This document shows positions 32,126 through 41,941 of a stretch of DNA of 64,000 nucleotides, piece by piece; the first letter of the stretch is position 1, and every line of letters begins with the position of its first letter. This DNA is from an uncultured Pelagibacteraceae bacterium. Its GTDB lineage: Bacteria; Pseudomonadota; Alphaproteobacteria; Pelagibacterales; Pelagibacteraceae. The stretch covers positions 1 through 64,000 of the forward strand of contig CACGLL010000003.1 of assembly GCA_902573905.1 (NCBI GenBank). Reading direction: 5' to 3'. The position numbers were made by a program, and so were the translations under genes. The notes beneath the pieces were generated by a model. The model was not told the DNA's origin. It worked only from the letters and a program-made list of their open reading frames with translations, and made no database searches.

Positions 32126-33913
32126 ATGAAATATCCAAAAGAATATCTTGATGAAATTAAGTTAAGATTAAAAGTATCTCAAGTTGTAGGAAAGACAGTC
32201 CAACTAAAAAAACGGGGAAAGGAGTTTATTGGCCTGTCACCGTTTAAGAATGAAAAAAGCCCATCCTTTACAGTAAATGATGAAAAAGAATTTTATCACT
32301 GCTTTAGTAGTGGTGAGCACGGAAATATTTTTGATTTTTTGATGAAAACAAAATCAATTGGATTTGGAGAAGCTGTAAGATCTTTAGCAGCTGATGCAGG
32401 AATGCAACCCTATAGGTTCTCTAATTTTGACCAAAAAAAAGATAAAAGGTTTCAAACTTATAAAAGTATTTTCAAGGATTATTCAAATTATTTTCATCAG
32501 CAATTATTTAATTCAAATAATAAAGAATCACTAGAATATCTTTTAAAAAGAGGTGTAGAGAAAAATATAATCGAAGAATTTAAATTAGGATTTGTGCCTT
32601 GGCAAAATAATTTTTATGAGGAGCTTTTAAAAAAATATTCCGAAGAAGAAATTAATTTTACTGGTCTATATTATAAAAATGATAAAACTGGAAAATTCAT
32701 AGACAGATTCAATTCAAGAGTAATATTTCCTGTTAATAACTTATTAGGTGATACAATTGCCTTTGGTGGAAGAATCATTCGTGAGACTAAATTAGCTAAA
32801 TATATAAATTCACCGGAAACAGAATTTTATAAAAAAGGAAATATAATTTTTAATTTAGATAAAGCAAAAGAAGCAAGATCAGAAACAAATGAAGTTTTGA
32901 TTGTAGAAGGTTATATGGATGTTGTTAGTGTTTACTCCTCTGGAGTGAAAAATGTGATTGCAAACTCAGGCACCGCTCTTACAGAAAGACAAATAAGCTT
33001 GATATGGAAATTTTTTTCAAACCCTATTATTTGTTTAGATGGTGATGAAAGCGGGCAAAAAGCTTCTTTAAGAATTGCAGAAAAATTATTTCCATTAATA
33101 AACGAAAAAAATAAAATTTTCTTTTCTATTTTGCCTGATGGAACTGATCCAGACGATTATATTAAACAAAAAGGCAAGGATGGATTATTAAATTTATTAA
33201 AAGAGAAAGAAGTAATCCAATCTTTTATTTGGAATTACTACTTAAATAAAATAGATCAGAACAATCCTTATGAAATTTCAAAATTTGAAAAAGAAATCAA
33301 AAATTTGTCATATTCCATAAAAGACGAAATACTTAAAAAATATGTTTTAGAAGATTTTCTAGAAAAAATAAAAAAATTAACTCCAATACAATCATCAAGG
33401 AAAGATTATAAATTTTCTCTGTATAAAAAGAAAAAAGATTATCAAGTTCTGAAAGAAACAAAACTTTTGCATCAAAAAAGAAAAGATTTATCAAGAATTC
33501 AAATAATTGAATTTTCCATTCTTTTCATAATTTTAAATTATTTAGATATAGCTTCAAAAAAATTAGAAGATTTATCTGAAATAAAATTTTTATCAGAAAA
33601 AAACGAAAGTTTAAAAAAAGAGATTTCCACCAATATAATTGAGGGAAATGATAAAGAGGCTATTAACAAAAAAATAAATAATATTTATAATAAAATAATT
33701 GAGGAAATAAATGAAAATTCAAATATTCAAATAATTGCAAAAAACAAAAATGATGATGAGGTATTAAATTTGCTCGATGAATTGCTTAAAGACCATAAAG
33801 AGCAAAGTAATTTAAGAAAAATAGAATCTTTAGAGCAAAAATTAATAAATAACTTAGATGAAAACTCATATTCTGAACTAATTAAGCTCAAAAGTCAGTT
33901 AAATAGGGATTAA
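32126..33913 (+). CDS. dnaG: DNA primase
   Basis: GLSPFKNEKSPSFTVNDEKEFYHCFSSGEHGNIFDF zinc-binding region, VEGYMDVVSVYSSGVKNVIANSGTALT TOPRIM. Confidence 0.96.
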   Translation: MKYPKEYLDEIKLRLKVSQVVGKTVQLKKRGKEFIGLSPFKNEKSPSFTVNDEKEFYHCFSSGEHGNIFDFLMKTKSIGFGEAVRSLAADAGMQPYRFSNFDQKKDKRFQTYKSIFKDYSNYFHQQLFNSNNKESLEYLLKRGVEKNIIEEFKLGFVPWQNNFYEELLKKYSEEEINFTGLYYKNDKTGKFIDRFNSRVIFPVNNLLGDTIAFGGRIIRETKLAKYINSPETEFYKKGNIIFNLDKAKEARSETNEVLIVEGYMDVVSVYSSGVKNVIANSGTALTERQISLIWKFFSNPIICLDGDESGQKASLRIAEKLFPLINEKNKIFFSILPDGTDPDDYIKQKGKDGLLNLLKEKEVIQSFIWNYYLNKIDQNNPYEISKFEKEIKNLSYSIKDEILKKYVLEDFLEKIKKLTPIQSSRKDYKFSLYKKKKDYQVLKETKLLHQKRKDLSRIQIIEFSILFIILNYLDIASKKLEDLSEIKFLSEKNESLKKEISTNIIEGNDKEAINKKINNIYNKIIEEINENSNIQIIAKNKNDDEVLNLLDELLKDHKEQSNLRKIESLEQKLINNLDENSYSELIKLKSQLNRD

Positions 33914-33965
33914 AAAGGTATAGATTTTTTGGACTTAGTCATTATATATATCCCACTATTCTAAT

Positions 33966-35831
33966 ATGGCTGAAAAACTCATAACAAAATCTTTTGAAAG
34001 ACTTCTTGATAAAGGAAAGCATAGAGGTTTTATAACTTATGATGAGCTTGGAAAATCTTTAGGAAAAAGAAACAGCACCTACGAAAATATTGAGCAAGCA
34101 TTTATAATAATTGTTGATGAAAAAATTACATTAGTAGAAAAAAAATCTGAATATCAATCTAATAAGAAAAAAGAAGCCATCACTCAAACTGAAGAAAAAA
34201 GTACTGAGAAAAGTGACGACCCAATAAGAATGTACTTACGTGAAATGGGTGGTGTTGAATTGCTATCTAGAGAAGGTGAAATTGCGATAGCAAAAAGAAT
34301 AGAAGCAGGGAAAGATGTGATGATTAACGCTTTAACACAAAGTCCTCTAGTGGGAAAAAAAATATATGAATGGAAAGAACAAATTGAAAATCAACAAATT
34401 TTAGTAAGGGATATTATAGATATCGACTCGACATATGAAGATTTTGAGTCATCTGATGAAGACGGCAACAATAAATTAGATAAAAAATTAAAATTAAAAA
34501 AAGATAGTGAGAACTCTAAAGAACAAGAAAAAAAAGATGAAAGTGAAAGTAACGACGATGATGAATTCAATGTTTCTCTTGCTAAAATGGAGGAAGAAAT
34601 TAAACCTAAAATAATTAATATTTTAGATTCTTTAAATAAAAATTACAATAAACTTAAGAAGTATCAAATTGAAAAACTCAATTGTATACTAGAGTCAAAA
34701 GAATTATCTGTTTCCAAAAATAAAAATTTTAAAAAAATTCAAGAGACTCTGGTTGATAATTTCAAAAATTTACAATTAGCGCCGCACGTTGTCGAAGAAC
34801 TTGTGCAGTCTCATTACAAAGAAAACAAAAAAATAGTTTCTCTTGAAGGTGTACTTTTAAGATTGGCTATGGATAATAAAATAAGTAGGGAAGAGTTTTT
34901 AAAGTACTATATTGGAAATGAAATTAATCCTAAATTTGAGTCATTTTTAAAAGAAAATTTAACATGGAAAAATTTTTTCAAAAAATATAAAAAAGATTTT
35001 ACAGAAATAAGAGATAGATTAGTAGAATTTAGTAAAAAAATTGGGCTTTCAGTAGGAGAGTTTAAAAGATTAGTAAATAGAATCCAAAAAGGAGAGAGAG
35101 AGTCAAGAGTTGCTAAAAAGGAAATGGTTGAGGCAAATTTAAGACTAGTTATTTCTATTGCAAAAAAATATACAAACAGAGGCCTTCAATTTTTAGATTT
35201 AATACAAGAAGGAAACATTGGTTTAATGAAAGCAGTAGACAAATTTGAGTATAGAAGAGGATATAAATTTTCTACTTATGCAACTTGGTGGATTAGACAA
35301 GCAATTACTAGATCAATAGCAGATCAAGCTAGAACAATCAGAATACCAGTACATATGATTGAAACGATTAACAAAATTGTTCGAACACAAAGGCAAATTA
35401 TGAGTGAATTTGGACGCGAACCGACACCAGAAGAGTTAGCAAAAAAATTAGCGATGCCCTTAGAGAAGGTAAGAAAAGTATTAAAGATTGCTAAAGAACC
35501 TGTATCCTTAGAAACACCAGTCGGCGATGAAGAGGACAGTAGTCTAGGAGATTTTATTGAAGATAAAAATGCTTTACAACCTTTAGACACTGCAATCCAA
35601 TCTAACCTAAGTGAGTCAACAACAAAAATTTTAGCCTCCCTTACTCCAAGGGAAGAGCGAGTTTTAAGAATGAGATTTGGAATTGGAATGAACACTGACC
35701 ACACACTTGAAGAAGTAGGTCTACAATTTTCAGTAACTAGGGAAAGAATTAGACAAATTGAGGCAAAAGCATTAAGAAAACTCAAACATCCAAGTAGATC
35801 TAAACAACTAAAAAGTTTCTTAGAAAAATAA
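33966..35831 (+). CDS. rpoD: RNA polymerase sigma factor RpoD (sigma70)
   Basis: [63 protein letters not shown], region 4 HTH. Confidence 0.98.
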   Translation: MAEKLITKSFERLLDKGKHRGFITYDELGKSLGKRNSTYENIEQAFIIIVDEKITLVEKKSEYQSNKKKEAITQTEEKSTEKSDDPIRMYLREMGGVELLSREGEIAIAKRIEAGKDVMINALTQSPLVGKKIYEWKEQIENQQILVRDIIDIDSTYEDFESSDEDGNNKLDKKLKLKKDSENSKEQEKKDESESNDDDEFNVSLAKMEEEIKPKIINILDSLNKNYNKLKKYQIEKLNCILESKELSVSKNKNFKKIQETLVDNFKNLQLAPHVVEELVQSHYKENKKIVSLEGVLLRLAMDNKISREEFLKYYIGNEINPKFESFLKENLTWKNFFKKYKKDFTEIRDRLVEFSKKIGLSVGEFKRLVNRIQKGERESRVAKKEMVEANLRLVISIAKKYTNRGLQFLDLIQEGNIGLMKAVDKFEYRRGYKFSTYATWWIRQAITRSIADQARTIRIPVHMIETINKIVRTQRQIMSEFGREPTPEELAKKLAMPLEKVRKVLKIAKEPVSLETPVGDEEDSSLGDFIEDKNALQPLDTAIQSNLSESTTKILASLTPREERVLRMRFGIGMNTDHTLEEVGLQFSVTRERIRQIEAKALRKLKHPSRSKQLKSFLEK

Positions 35832-35858
35832 TTAATTGTGATATAAAGTTTTAATTGA

Positions 35859-35935
35859 GGGCCTGTAGCTCAGTTGGTTAGAGCAGTACACTCATAATGT
35901 ATTGGTCCCAGGTTCGAGTCCTGGCGGGCCCACCA
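35859..35935 (+). tRNA. tRNA-Ile2 (anticodon CAU, expected lysidine-modified)
   Basis: 77-nt cloverleaf GGGCCTG...CTCATAA...GGTTCGAGTCC...CGGGCCCACCA with encoded CCA; CAT anticodon; body resembles tRNA-Ile(CAU) rather than tRNA-Met. Confidence 0.9.
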
Positions 35936-35937
35936 GT

Positions 35938-36534
35938 TTATTTATTTATAAACTCCTCTAACTTTAAAATAAGCTTCTTTATTTCATTGTCATTAGAATT
36001 CAAGATTGAGGCAAATTCCTCTTTTTGTGTTCTTGCAAGGCTTAAGCCTTCTACAATTAAATCTCTTATTAACGGTTTATCTGGATTTTTTGTATAAATT
36101 CGCCAATCAACCTTTATCTCAGGGCTTCCATCACCTGGAGTAATTTTTGAGTTTACAATTGTGTAGTTCGAACTTTTTTTATCTTCACCTATTACTTGGA
36201 ATTTTCCAGAAGAATAATCGTTTAATCTCGAAGTAAGACTTTTTAAAAAATATTTTTCAAAAGATTTTTGATAATTAGAAATATCTTCCTGGCTAGCAGA
36301 TTTTCTAAGTTCACCAAGCGTGTATAGACCTAAAGCATTTATATCAACATTTTCTAAAGCGATTTCTTCAATAAAATTTGTTTTTTTTTCATCAGTTAAG
36401 CTTTTATCAGATAATTTTTCTATAGCTTCGTTAACCAATTCATTTACAAAATCTCTTGGATTTGAGCTGTAAGAGAATAGATGATTTTGAATAATAAAAA
36501 AAAATGATAACAGGTAAATTATTTTTCTTATCAT
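35938..36534 (-). CDS. mlaC: MlaC/Ttg2D-family phospholipid-binding protein
   Basis: DFVNELVNEAIEKLSD, FEKYFLKSLTSRLNDYS, VDWRIYTKNPDKPLIRDLIVEGLSLARTQKEEFASIL. Confidence 0.88.
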   Translation of the reverse strand: MIRKIIYLLSFFFIIQNHLFSYSSNPRDFVNELVNEAIEKLSDKSLTDEKKTNFIEEIALENVDINALGLYTLGELRKSASQEDISNYQKSFEKYFLKSLTSRLNDYSSGKFQVIGEDKKSSNYTIVNSKITPGDGSPEIKVDWRIYTKNPDKPLIRDLIVEGLSLARTQKEEFASILNSNDNEIKKLILKLEEFINK

Positions 36535-36541
36535 TTTAATT

Positions 36542-37276
36542 CTAGTTATCTAAATTCCCCCACTCATCTTGATCACCAGAGGAATTTGAAATTTTATTTT
36601 CTCTGTCTTGGAGATAGATACTTTTCAGTGATGAGTAAAAATCAATTGAATTTTTTTCTAAATTCTCAATATTTTTATCATTTTCTGCTCTAAAATCCAC
36701 TACTCCAACACCTTTAACTGAATAGTAATCTAAAGTATTTCCAGAAGACCCTAGTAGCTCTTTTTCTCTGATTGTAATATGAGCAAAAGGATCAACAAAA
36801 GTATCAGCTATCATTCCTAAAGAGTCTCTTAATGTAGTTGGACCTAATACAGGTAAAACAAAATAACAACCTGGACCAAAGCCGTATGTGCCTAAAGTTT
36901 GACCAACATCTTCCTTATGAGGCTTAAGTCCAATTTTTTCAGCAGGATTTAAAAACCCGAAAATTCCTATTGAAGTATTTATAGCAAAACTTCCTATAGA
37001 GTGACCTAATTGTTTGAAGTTACCTTGCAAAACATTATTTGGGATTGAAAGTAATGTGCTTATGTTAGATGTAAAATTGCTTGTGCCAGTTTTTATTGGC
37101 TTAGGAAGCTTGTTATATCCTTTAGCAATCGGTTCTATTATCGCTTCATCTAACGCCATGTTCATTTTAAATATTGCTCTACTTGTTCTCTCAAAACATT
37201 CTTCTGCTGCTCTAGAAGTAGTTGAAGCTAAAGCCATAATTAATATTAATTTAGATATGAGTAGAGTTTTCTTCAT
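36542..37276 (-). CDS. mlaA: MlaA/VacJ family lipoprotein
   Basis: FKMNMALDEAIIEPIAKGYNKLP, GFGPGCYFVLPVLGPTTLRDSLG, DPF. Confidence 0.92.
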   Translation of the reverse strand: MKKTLLISKLILIMALASTTSRAAEECFERTSRAIFKMNMALDEAIIEPIAKGYNKLPKPIKTGTSNFTSNISTLLSIPNNVLQGNFKQLGHSIGSFAINTSIGIFGFLNPAEKIGLKPHKEDVGQTLGTYGFGPGCYFVLPVLGPTTLRDSLGMIADTFVDPFAHITIREKELLGSSGNTLDYYSVKGVGVVDFRAENDKNIENLEKNSIDFYSSLKSIYLQDRENKISNSSGDQDEWGNLDN

Positions 37277-37375
37277 TTTGTATATTGGCTATATATATAA
37301 ATATAATCTATATTCTATAAAAAATTTAGCTAAAATAAGCTTTAAAGTGCTAAGAATAAGCAAAATTAAGAAATT

Positions 37376-38083
37376 ATGATTATAAAGTCCGATTATTCGC
37401 CAAATTTTTCAAAAAAAAAGAGACTAGAAAAAGATATTAAATTTGTAATCATTCACTACACAGGAATGCAATCACAAATTGAATCTATTAAAAGACTTAA
37501 AAACCCGAAATTTAAAGTTAGTTGTCATTATTTGATTAATAGAAAAGGACGCATTGTTCAAATGGTTGAGGAAAAAAAAATTGCCTGGCATGCTGGAAAA
37601 TCTAAATGGAAAAAATTGAAAAATTTAAACAAAAACTCTTTGGGGATTGAGTTAGTTAATAAAGGCCATCAATTTGGATATCAAAGTTACTCAAAAGAAC
37701 AAATAAATAGACTTATAATTTTATGTAAATATTTAAAGAAAAAATATTTGATTAAAAAAGATAATTTTTTAGGACACTCTGATATTGCGCCTTTAAGAAA
37801 AATAGACCCAGGAGAAAAGTTTCCATGGAAAAAACTTAGCAAGCATAAAATTGGGAAGTGGTACCATGAGAGAAGGGTAAACTTTACTATTGATAAAAGA
37901 AAAATTAGGAAGCTATTTTTTAGAAATCTTAAAAAATTGGGCTACAGGTATTTTAATACAAATAAGGCAAGTTTCTCAGATAAAAAAATAATTTTATCTT
38001 TTCAGAGGCATTTTTTGCCTCAAAACTTAACTGGTAAAATAGATAAAAAGACCTTTGAAATAAGCCATTTTTTGACTCATTAA
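37376..38083 (+). CDS. N-acetylmuramoyl-L-alanine amidase (AmiD-like)
   Basis: VIIHYTGMQ, CHYLINRKGRIVQMV, IAWHAGKS, GHSDIAPLRKIDPGEKFPW; C-terminal PG-binding-like segment. Confidence 0.92.
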   Translation: MIIKSDYSPNFSKKKRLEKDIKFVIIHYTGMQSQIESIKRLKNPKFKVSCHYLINRKGRIVQMVEEKKIAWHAGKSKWKKLKNLNKNSLGIELVNKGHQFGYQSYSKEQINRLIILCKYLKKKYLIKKDNFLGHSDIAPLRKIDPGEKFPWKKLSKHKIGKWYHERRVNFTIDKRKIRKLFFRNLKKLGYRYFNTNKASFSDKKIILSFQRHFLPQNLTGKIDKKTFEISHFLTH

Positions 38084-38085
38084 AC

Positions 38086-38128
38086 AAAGATCCTTGCCTA
38101 ATGAGATGAAATTCATTAGAAGATCTTT
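38086..38128. repeat. Compound inverted and direct repeat abutting the rnpB 5' end
   Basis: Inverted AAAGATC...CTAATGA-N8-TCATTAG...GATCTTT; direct AAGATCCTTGCC (38087) and AAGATCTTTGCC (38120), 11/12. Confidence 0.6.
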
Positions 38129-38486
38129 GCCAGATAGTTGGATTGTCGCTGTCAGATTTCTGATAGAGGAAAGTCCGGGCTCCGTAAAGACACAGTGCCA
38201 GTTAATGGCTGGCGAGGGTGACTTCAGGGATAGTGCCACAGAAAATAAACCGCCTTATCAAGGCAAGGGTGAAACGGCGAGGTAAGAGCTCACCGGTTTT
38301 TTGGTAACAAAAAACGCACGGCAAACCCCACTGGGAGCAAGGTTAAATAGAGAAGACGTAGTGGAAACACGAAAAACAGTCTTTAGTTGGTCTTCTGGGT
38401 TAACCGCTTGAGCTTAAATGTGAATTTAAGCCTAGAGAAATGACATCTTCAATGACAGAACCCGGCTTACAGATTATCTGGCAACC
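38127..38486 (+). ncRNA. rnpB: RNase P RNA (bacterial type A)
   Basis: Conserved GAGGAAAGTCCGGGCTCC ... GGGTGAAACGGCG ... AGAACCCGGCTTACAGATT; terminal P1 pairing TTGCCAGATA/TATCTGGCAA. Confidence 0.95.
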
Positions 38487-38533
38487 TCAAATTTTAATGT
38501 TCCACCTTTGTACTATTTTATTTTACAAACTTA

Positions 38534-38561
38534 TTGACTAATTCATAAAAACCCATACTAT
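38534..38561 (+). promoter_or_regulatory. Predicted sigma70 promoter of mraZ/dcw cluster
   Basis: TTGACT - 16 bp - TACTAT upstream of mraZ. Confidence 0.65.
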
Positions 38562-38575
38562 CCCAAATAATCCCA
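38551..38575 (-). promoter_or_regulatory. MraZ operator: three TGGGN boxes at 10-bp period
   Basis: Plus strand ACCCA-TACTA-TCCCA-AATAA-TCCCA = minus strand TGGGA-N5-TGGGA-N5-TGGGT. Confidence 0.75.
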
Positions 38576-38626
38576 TTATGGAGAGTATATTTAAATATTT
38601 AATTTATAGAGGTTTTTTAAATAAAA

Positions 38627-39088
38627 ATGTTTTTATCAAGTTACGAAAACAGAATAGACAAGAAAGGACGTGTTTCAGTGCCTGCAACTTTTAGATCACA
38701 TTTAAACTCTATGGGATACAATGGATTTATTAGTTATCCTTCCTTTAATCACGCTGCACTAGAAGCTTGTTCACAAGACAGAATTGAAAAACTTTCTAAC
38801 ACTATCGACTCATTGAATCCTTTTGAAGAAAAAAGAGATTTTTTTGCCACTTCAATTTTGTCTGAAAGTGAAAATTTACAGTTTGATACTGAAGGTAGAA
38901 TTTCATTGCCTTTAAAACTACTCAATCATGCAAAAATAAAAAACAATATTTTATTTGTTGGTTTGGGAAAAACATTTCAAATTTGGGAGCCAAGCAATTT
39001 TGAAAAATTTAAAATAGTTGCAAGAAAAAAAGCTTTTCAAAATAGATCTAATTTAAAATGGGAAAACAAACAGAAGGGAGAACTGTAA
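38627..39088 (+). CDS. mraZ: Transcriptional regulator MraZ
   Basis: SSYENRIDKKGRVSVPATFRSHL, DTEGRISLPLKLLNHAKI; start of dcw cluster. Confidence 0.95.
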   Translation: MFLSSYENRIDKKGRVSVPATFRSHLNSMGYNGFISYPSFNHAALEACSQDRIEKLSNTIDSLNPFEEKRDFFATSILSESENLQFDTEGRISLPLKLLNHAKIKNNILFVGLGKTFQIWEPSNFEKFKIVARKKAFQNRSNLKWENKQKGEL

Positions 39089-40581
39089 TGAGTATAAATA
39101 TTGGTGGCGGGGAACTTAAAGAATTAAAACCAAGAATTTTAGTATTAGGAGTAGGTGGTGCTGGAGGAAATGCAATAAATGCAATGATTGACTCTGGTAT
39201 GAAGGGTGTTGAATTTGTTGCAGTTAATACAGACGCACAAGATTTGAAAATGAGTAAAGCCGATGCAAAAATTCAAATTGGAATGAATTTAACTAAAGGC
39301 TTAGGTGCAGGTGCTAAACATGATATTGGCCAAGCTGCAGCAGACGAGTCATTAAACGAAATAACAAATTACATACAAGGTTCTAACATGGTTTTTATAA
39401 CTTCAGGGATGGGAGGAGGCACTGGTACTGGAGCTTCACATGTAATAGCTAAAGCTGCGAGAGAACTCAATATTTTAACAGTTGGTGTTACAACACTCCC
39501 TTTTGCTTATGAAGGTCCAAAAAGAATGAGAAGAGCAATTCAAGGCTTAGAGGAATTTAAAAAACATTTGGATACGGTTATAGTAGTACCAAACCAAAAT
39601 CTTTTTAAAATTGCTAGTGAAACGACAACTTTTAAAAATGCTTTTATATTATCAAATAATGTTCTTAAACACGGAGTTCAAAGTGTAACAGACCTCATGG
39701 TAAGACCTGGAATGATTAACCTTGATTTTGCAGATGTAGAAACTGTAATGAGTTCAATGGGTAAAGCTATGATGGGTACAGGTGAAGCTGAAGGAGAAAA
39801 CAGAGGTAAAGTGGCAACTGAAATGGCATTAAATAATCCTCTAATTGATGAGTATTCTTTAAAAGGAGCAAAAGGATTATTAGTTAATATAACTGGAGGA
39901 GATGATCTAACTTTATTTGAGGTAGAAGAGTCTGTTAACAGAATTAGAGCCGAAGTTGATCCTGAAGCAGAGTTAATTTTTGGAGCAATTGAAGACACAG
40001 AACTTAATGGAAAAATTAGAGTTTCAATTGTTGCAACTGCATTAGATGGCCACAAAACAGAAAATAAAACAGTCTTAAATATGGTATCAAGAATTCAGAA
40101 TAGAAATACTGGTTACTCTGAAAATTTATTTTCTCATAATCCTATAATGGATAATAGTACATTGGGTGCAATTGAAGGAGCAACAGCGTTAAAACTTGAC
40201 GAAAGTTTTGAAATTAAAGATGAAACTCAAAACAATATAATTAATGATGCTTCAACTAGTTTAAATGAAGAGGCACCAAACAATATTAGTACTGAAAATA
40301 ATTTTAATGATCTTCCGACCGGAGTATCAATTGAAAGCGCCTCTTATATTGAGAACTCCAGTTTAGATAACAATGAAGAAATTACAAAGCAGGCAGATAG
40401 TATAAATAATGAGGAAGAATATACGCCTAAACTTTTTTCTGAAGAAAATAACACGTCTGAAGAAATTAATGATGAGAATAACGATCAATCTCACCGAGAT
40501 TCAGATGAATTATTTGATCAAGATCTAAATGAAGAAGAAGATTTTGAAATTCCTGCCTTCTTAAGGAAACAAAAATTTTAA
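39088..40581 (+). CDS. ftsZ: Cell division protein FtsZ
   Basis: VLGVGGAGGNAINAMI, SGMGGGTGTGASHVIAKAA, NLDFADVETVMSSMGKAMMGTGEA, C-terminal EIPAFLRKQ; ATG at 39088 (ATG overlaps mraZ TAA) preferred to 39058. Confidence 0.95.
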   Translation: MSINIGGGELKELKPRILVLGVGGAGGNAINAMIDSGMKGVEFVAVNTDAQDLKMSKADAKIQIGMNLTKGLGAGAKHDIGQAAADESLNEITNYIQGSNMVFITSGMGGGTGTGASHVIAKAARELNILTVGVTTLPFAYEGPKRMRRAIQGLEEFKKHLDTVIVVPNQNLFKIASETTTFKNAFILSNNVLKHGVQSVTDLMVRPGMINLDFADVETVMSSMGKAMMGTGEAEGENRGKVATEMALNNPLIDEYSLKGAKGLLVNITGGDDLTLFEVEESVNRIRAEVDPEAELIFGAIEDTELNGKIRVSIVATALDGHKTENKTVLNMVSRIQNRNTGYSENLFSHNPIMDNSTLGAIEGATALKLDESFEIKDETQNNIINDASTSLNEEAPNNISTENNFNDLPTGVSIESASYIENSSLDNNEEITKQADSINNEEEYTPKLFSEENNTSEEINDENNDQSHRDSDELFDQDLNEEEDFEIPAFLRKQKF

Positions 40582-40599
40582 TGAAAAAATCATTAAGCA

Positions 40600-41610
40600 A
40601 TGAACAATCATACATCATCACTGGAATTCTCGCATTTTCCAGTGATGTTGAATGAGGTTCTAAAAATAACCTCTCCATTCAATGGAGGCAAATATATTGA
40701 CTGTACATTTGGTGGAGGTGGATATTCTAAAGAAATTTTAAAAATTCCTAAAACTGAAATAGCAGCAATAGATAGAGATAATAATATTAAATCAATTGCA
40801 GAAGAACTAGAAAGAAAATTTCCGAAACGATTTAAATTTTATCAAATAAAATTTAGTCAGCTAGATACTATTATCGAGAATCGTGTTGATGCAATAATAT
40901 TTGATTTAGGTCTATCTTCTATTCAATTAGATAACCTTGAAAGAGGTTTTTCATTCAAATCAGATAAACAATTAGACATGGCAATGGGCCTTAATAATAT
41001 TTCTGCTTTGGATGCTGTAAATAATCTTAGTGAACCAGATTTAAAATCGATAATTAAATTTCTTGGTGACGAAAAAGAAGCCACAAGAATTGCAAGAAAC
41101 ATTGTTAATTCTAGAAAGAAAAAAAGAATAACTAAAACTAATCAACTAGTAAAAATTATTGAAGAAAGTAAAAAAAAAAATTTTTCAAAAAAAATAAATC
41201 CTTGCACTAAAACATTTCAGGCTCTTAGAATTTTTGTAAATAAAGAAATAAGTGAGTTAATAAATGGAATTATTAATGCTACCAAAAAATTAAAACCAGG
41301 TGGGAAAATTTTAGTTGTAACCTTTCATTCTATTGAGGATAAAATAGTAAAATTTTTTTTTAATAATTATTCAAAAAACAAATCTAGATCGTCAAGATAT
41401 CTTCCTGAAGATAAGATTAAACAAGCATATTTGTTTGAGGCATACAAAAATAAAGTTCTTAAACCTTCTAAAAAAGAATTGGAAATAAACAATAGAGCAA
41501 GATCTGCAAAATTAAGGTTTGCAATTAGAAGCAATACTGATTTTCAATATCCTCACGAGTTAATTGATAAGTTTAAAAATTATTTAGAACTGGAGTCAGC
41601 AAATGTTTAA
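40600..41610 (+). CDS. rsmH: 16S rRNA m4C1402 methyltransferase RsmH (MraW)
   Basis: FPVMLNEVL, YIDCTFGGGGYSKEIL, DLGLSSIQLDNLERGFSF, TFHSIEDKIVK. Confidence 0.97.
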   Translation: MNNHTSSLEFSHFPVMLNEVLKITSPFNGGKYIDCTFGGGGYSKEILKIPKTEIAAIDRDNNIKSIAEELERKFPKRFKFYQIKFSQLDTIIENRVDAIIFDLGLSSIQLDNLERGFSFKSDKQLDMAMGLNNISALDAVNNLSEPDLKSIIKFLGDEKEATRIARNIVNSRKKKRITKTNQLVKIIEESKKKNFSKKINPCTKTFQALRIFVNKEISELINGIINATKKLKPGGKILVVTFHSIEDKIVKFFFNNYSKNKSRSSRYLPEDKIKQAYLFEAYKNKVLKPSKKELEINNRARSAKLRFAIRSNTDFQYPHELIDKFKNYLELESANV

Positions 41611-41941
41611 TTCAAAATTATTTTTTTCATTAGCTGTATTTACATTTTTCTTAATAATAACTTCTTTAGTTAAAAATCAGTCAAGAATAATAGAAAAACA
41701 AATAAAAGGTTTAAATATTAATATTATAGCTAAAGAAAAAAACATTAGTGAAGCTGAAATGGAATTTTCATACTTATCTTCACCAAATGAAATTGAGAAA
41801 AAATTTAATAGCGGAGATCTAGAAAAATTTGAACCAATTAAACAATCAAAGATATTTTACGATGTACACGATTTTAATACACTTGAAAAGAAGTTATCCA
41901 ATTTAATTATTATAGATGAAAAAAAAATCAGGAAAAAATAA
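41603..41941 (+). CDS. ftsL: FtsL-like cell division protein
   Basis: Short bitopic protein with N-terminal TM, between rsmH and ftsI. Confidence 0.65.
   Translation: MFNSKLFFSLAVFTFFLIITSLVKNQSRIIEKQIKGLNINIIAKEKNISEAEMEFSYLSSPNEIEKKFNSGDLEKFEPIKQSKIFYDVHDFNTLEKKLSNLIIIDEKKIRKK

Noticed and set aside
35324-35785. 153-aa ORF antisense to rpoD
   Set aside because: Opposite the highly conserved sigma region; no domain seen.
35859-35935. tRNA-Met assignment for the CAT-anticodon tRNA
   Set aside because: Acceptor GGGCCTG/CGGGCCC and D-arm match the tRNA-Ile2 type as I recall; initiator features (three GC pairs in the anticodon stem) are absent.
38027-38285. Two short ORFs (38027-38239 minus, 38094-38285 plus)
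   Set aside because: They lie over the 5' half of the RNase P RNA and the amidase end; sequence conservation there is RNA-based.
39058-39087. Extended start of FtsZ
   Set aside because: The ATG at 39088 with upstream GAAGGGAGAA RBS gives a normal FtsZ N-terminus.
39678-40055. 125-aa ORF antisense to ftsZ
   Set aside because: Mirror-frame ORF of a conserved gene, no domain features.
39088-40581. Considered whether this FtsZ is a second, non-canonical paralogue
   Set aside because: It has the canonical tubulin signature and C-terminal EIPAFLRKQ peptide, and no other ftsZ is present in the normal dcw position, so it is treated as the main FtsZ.
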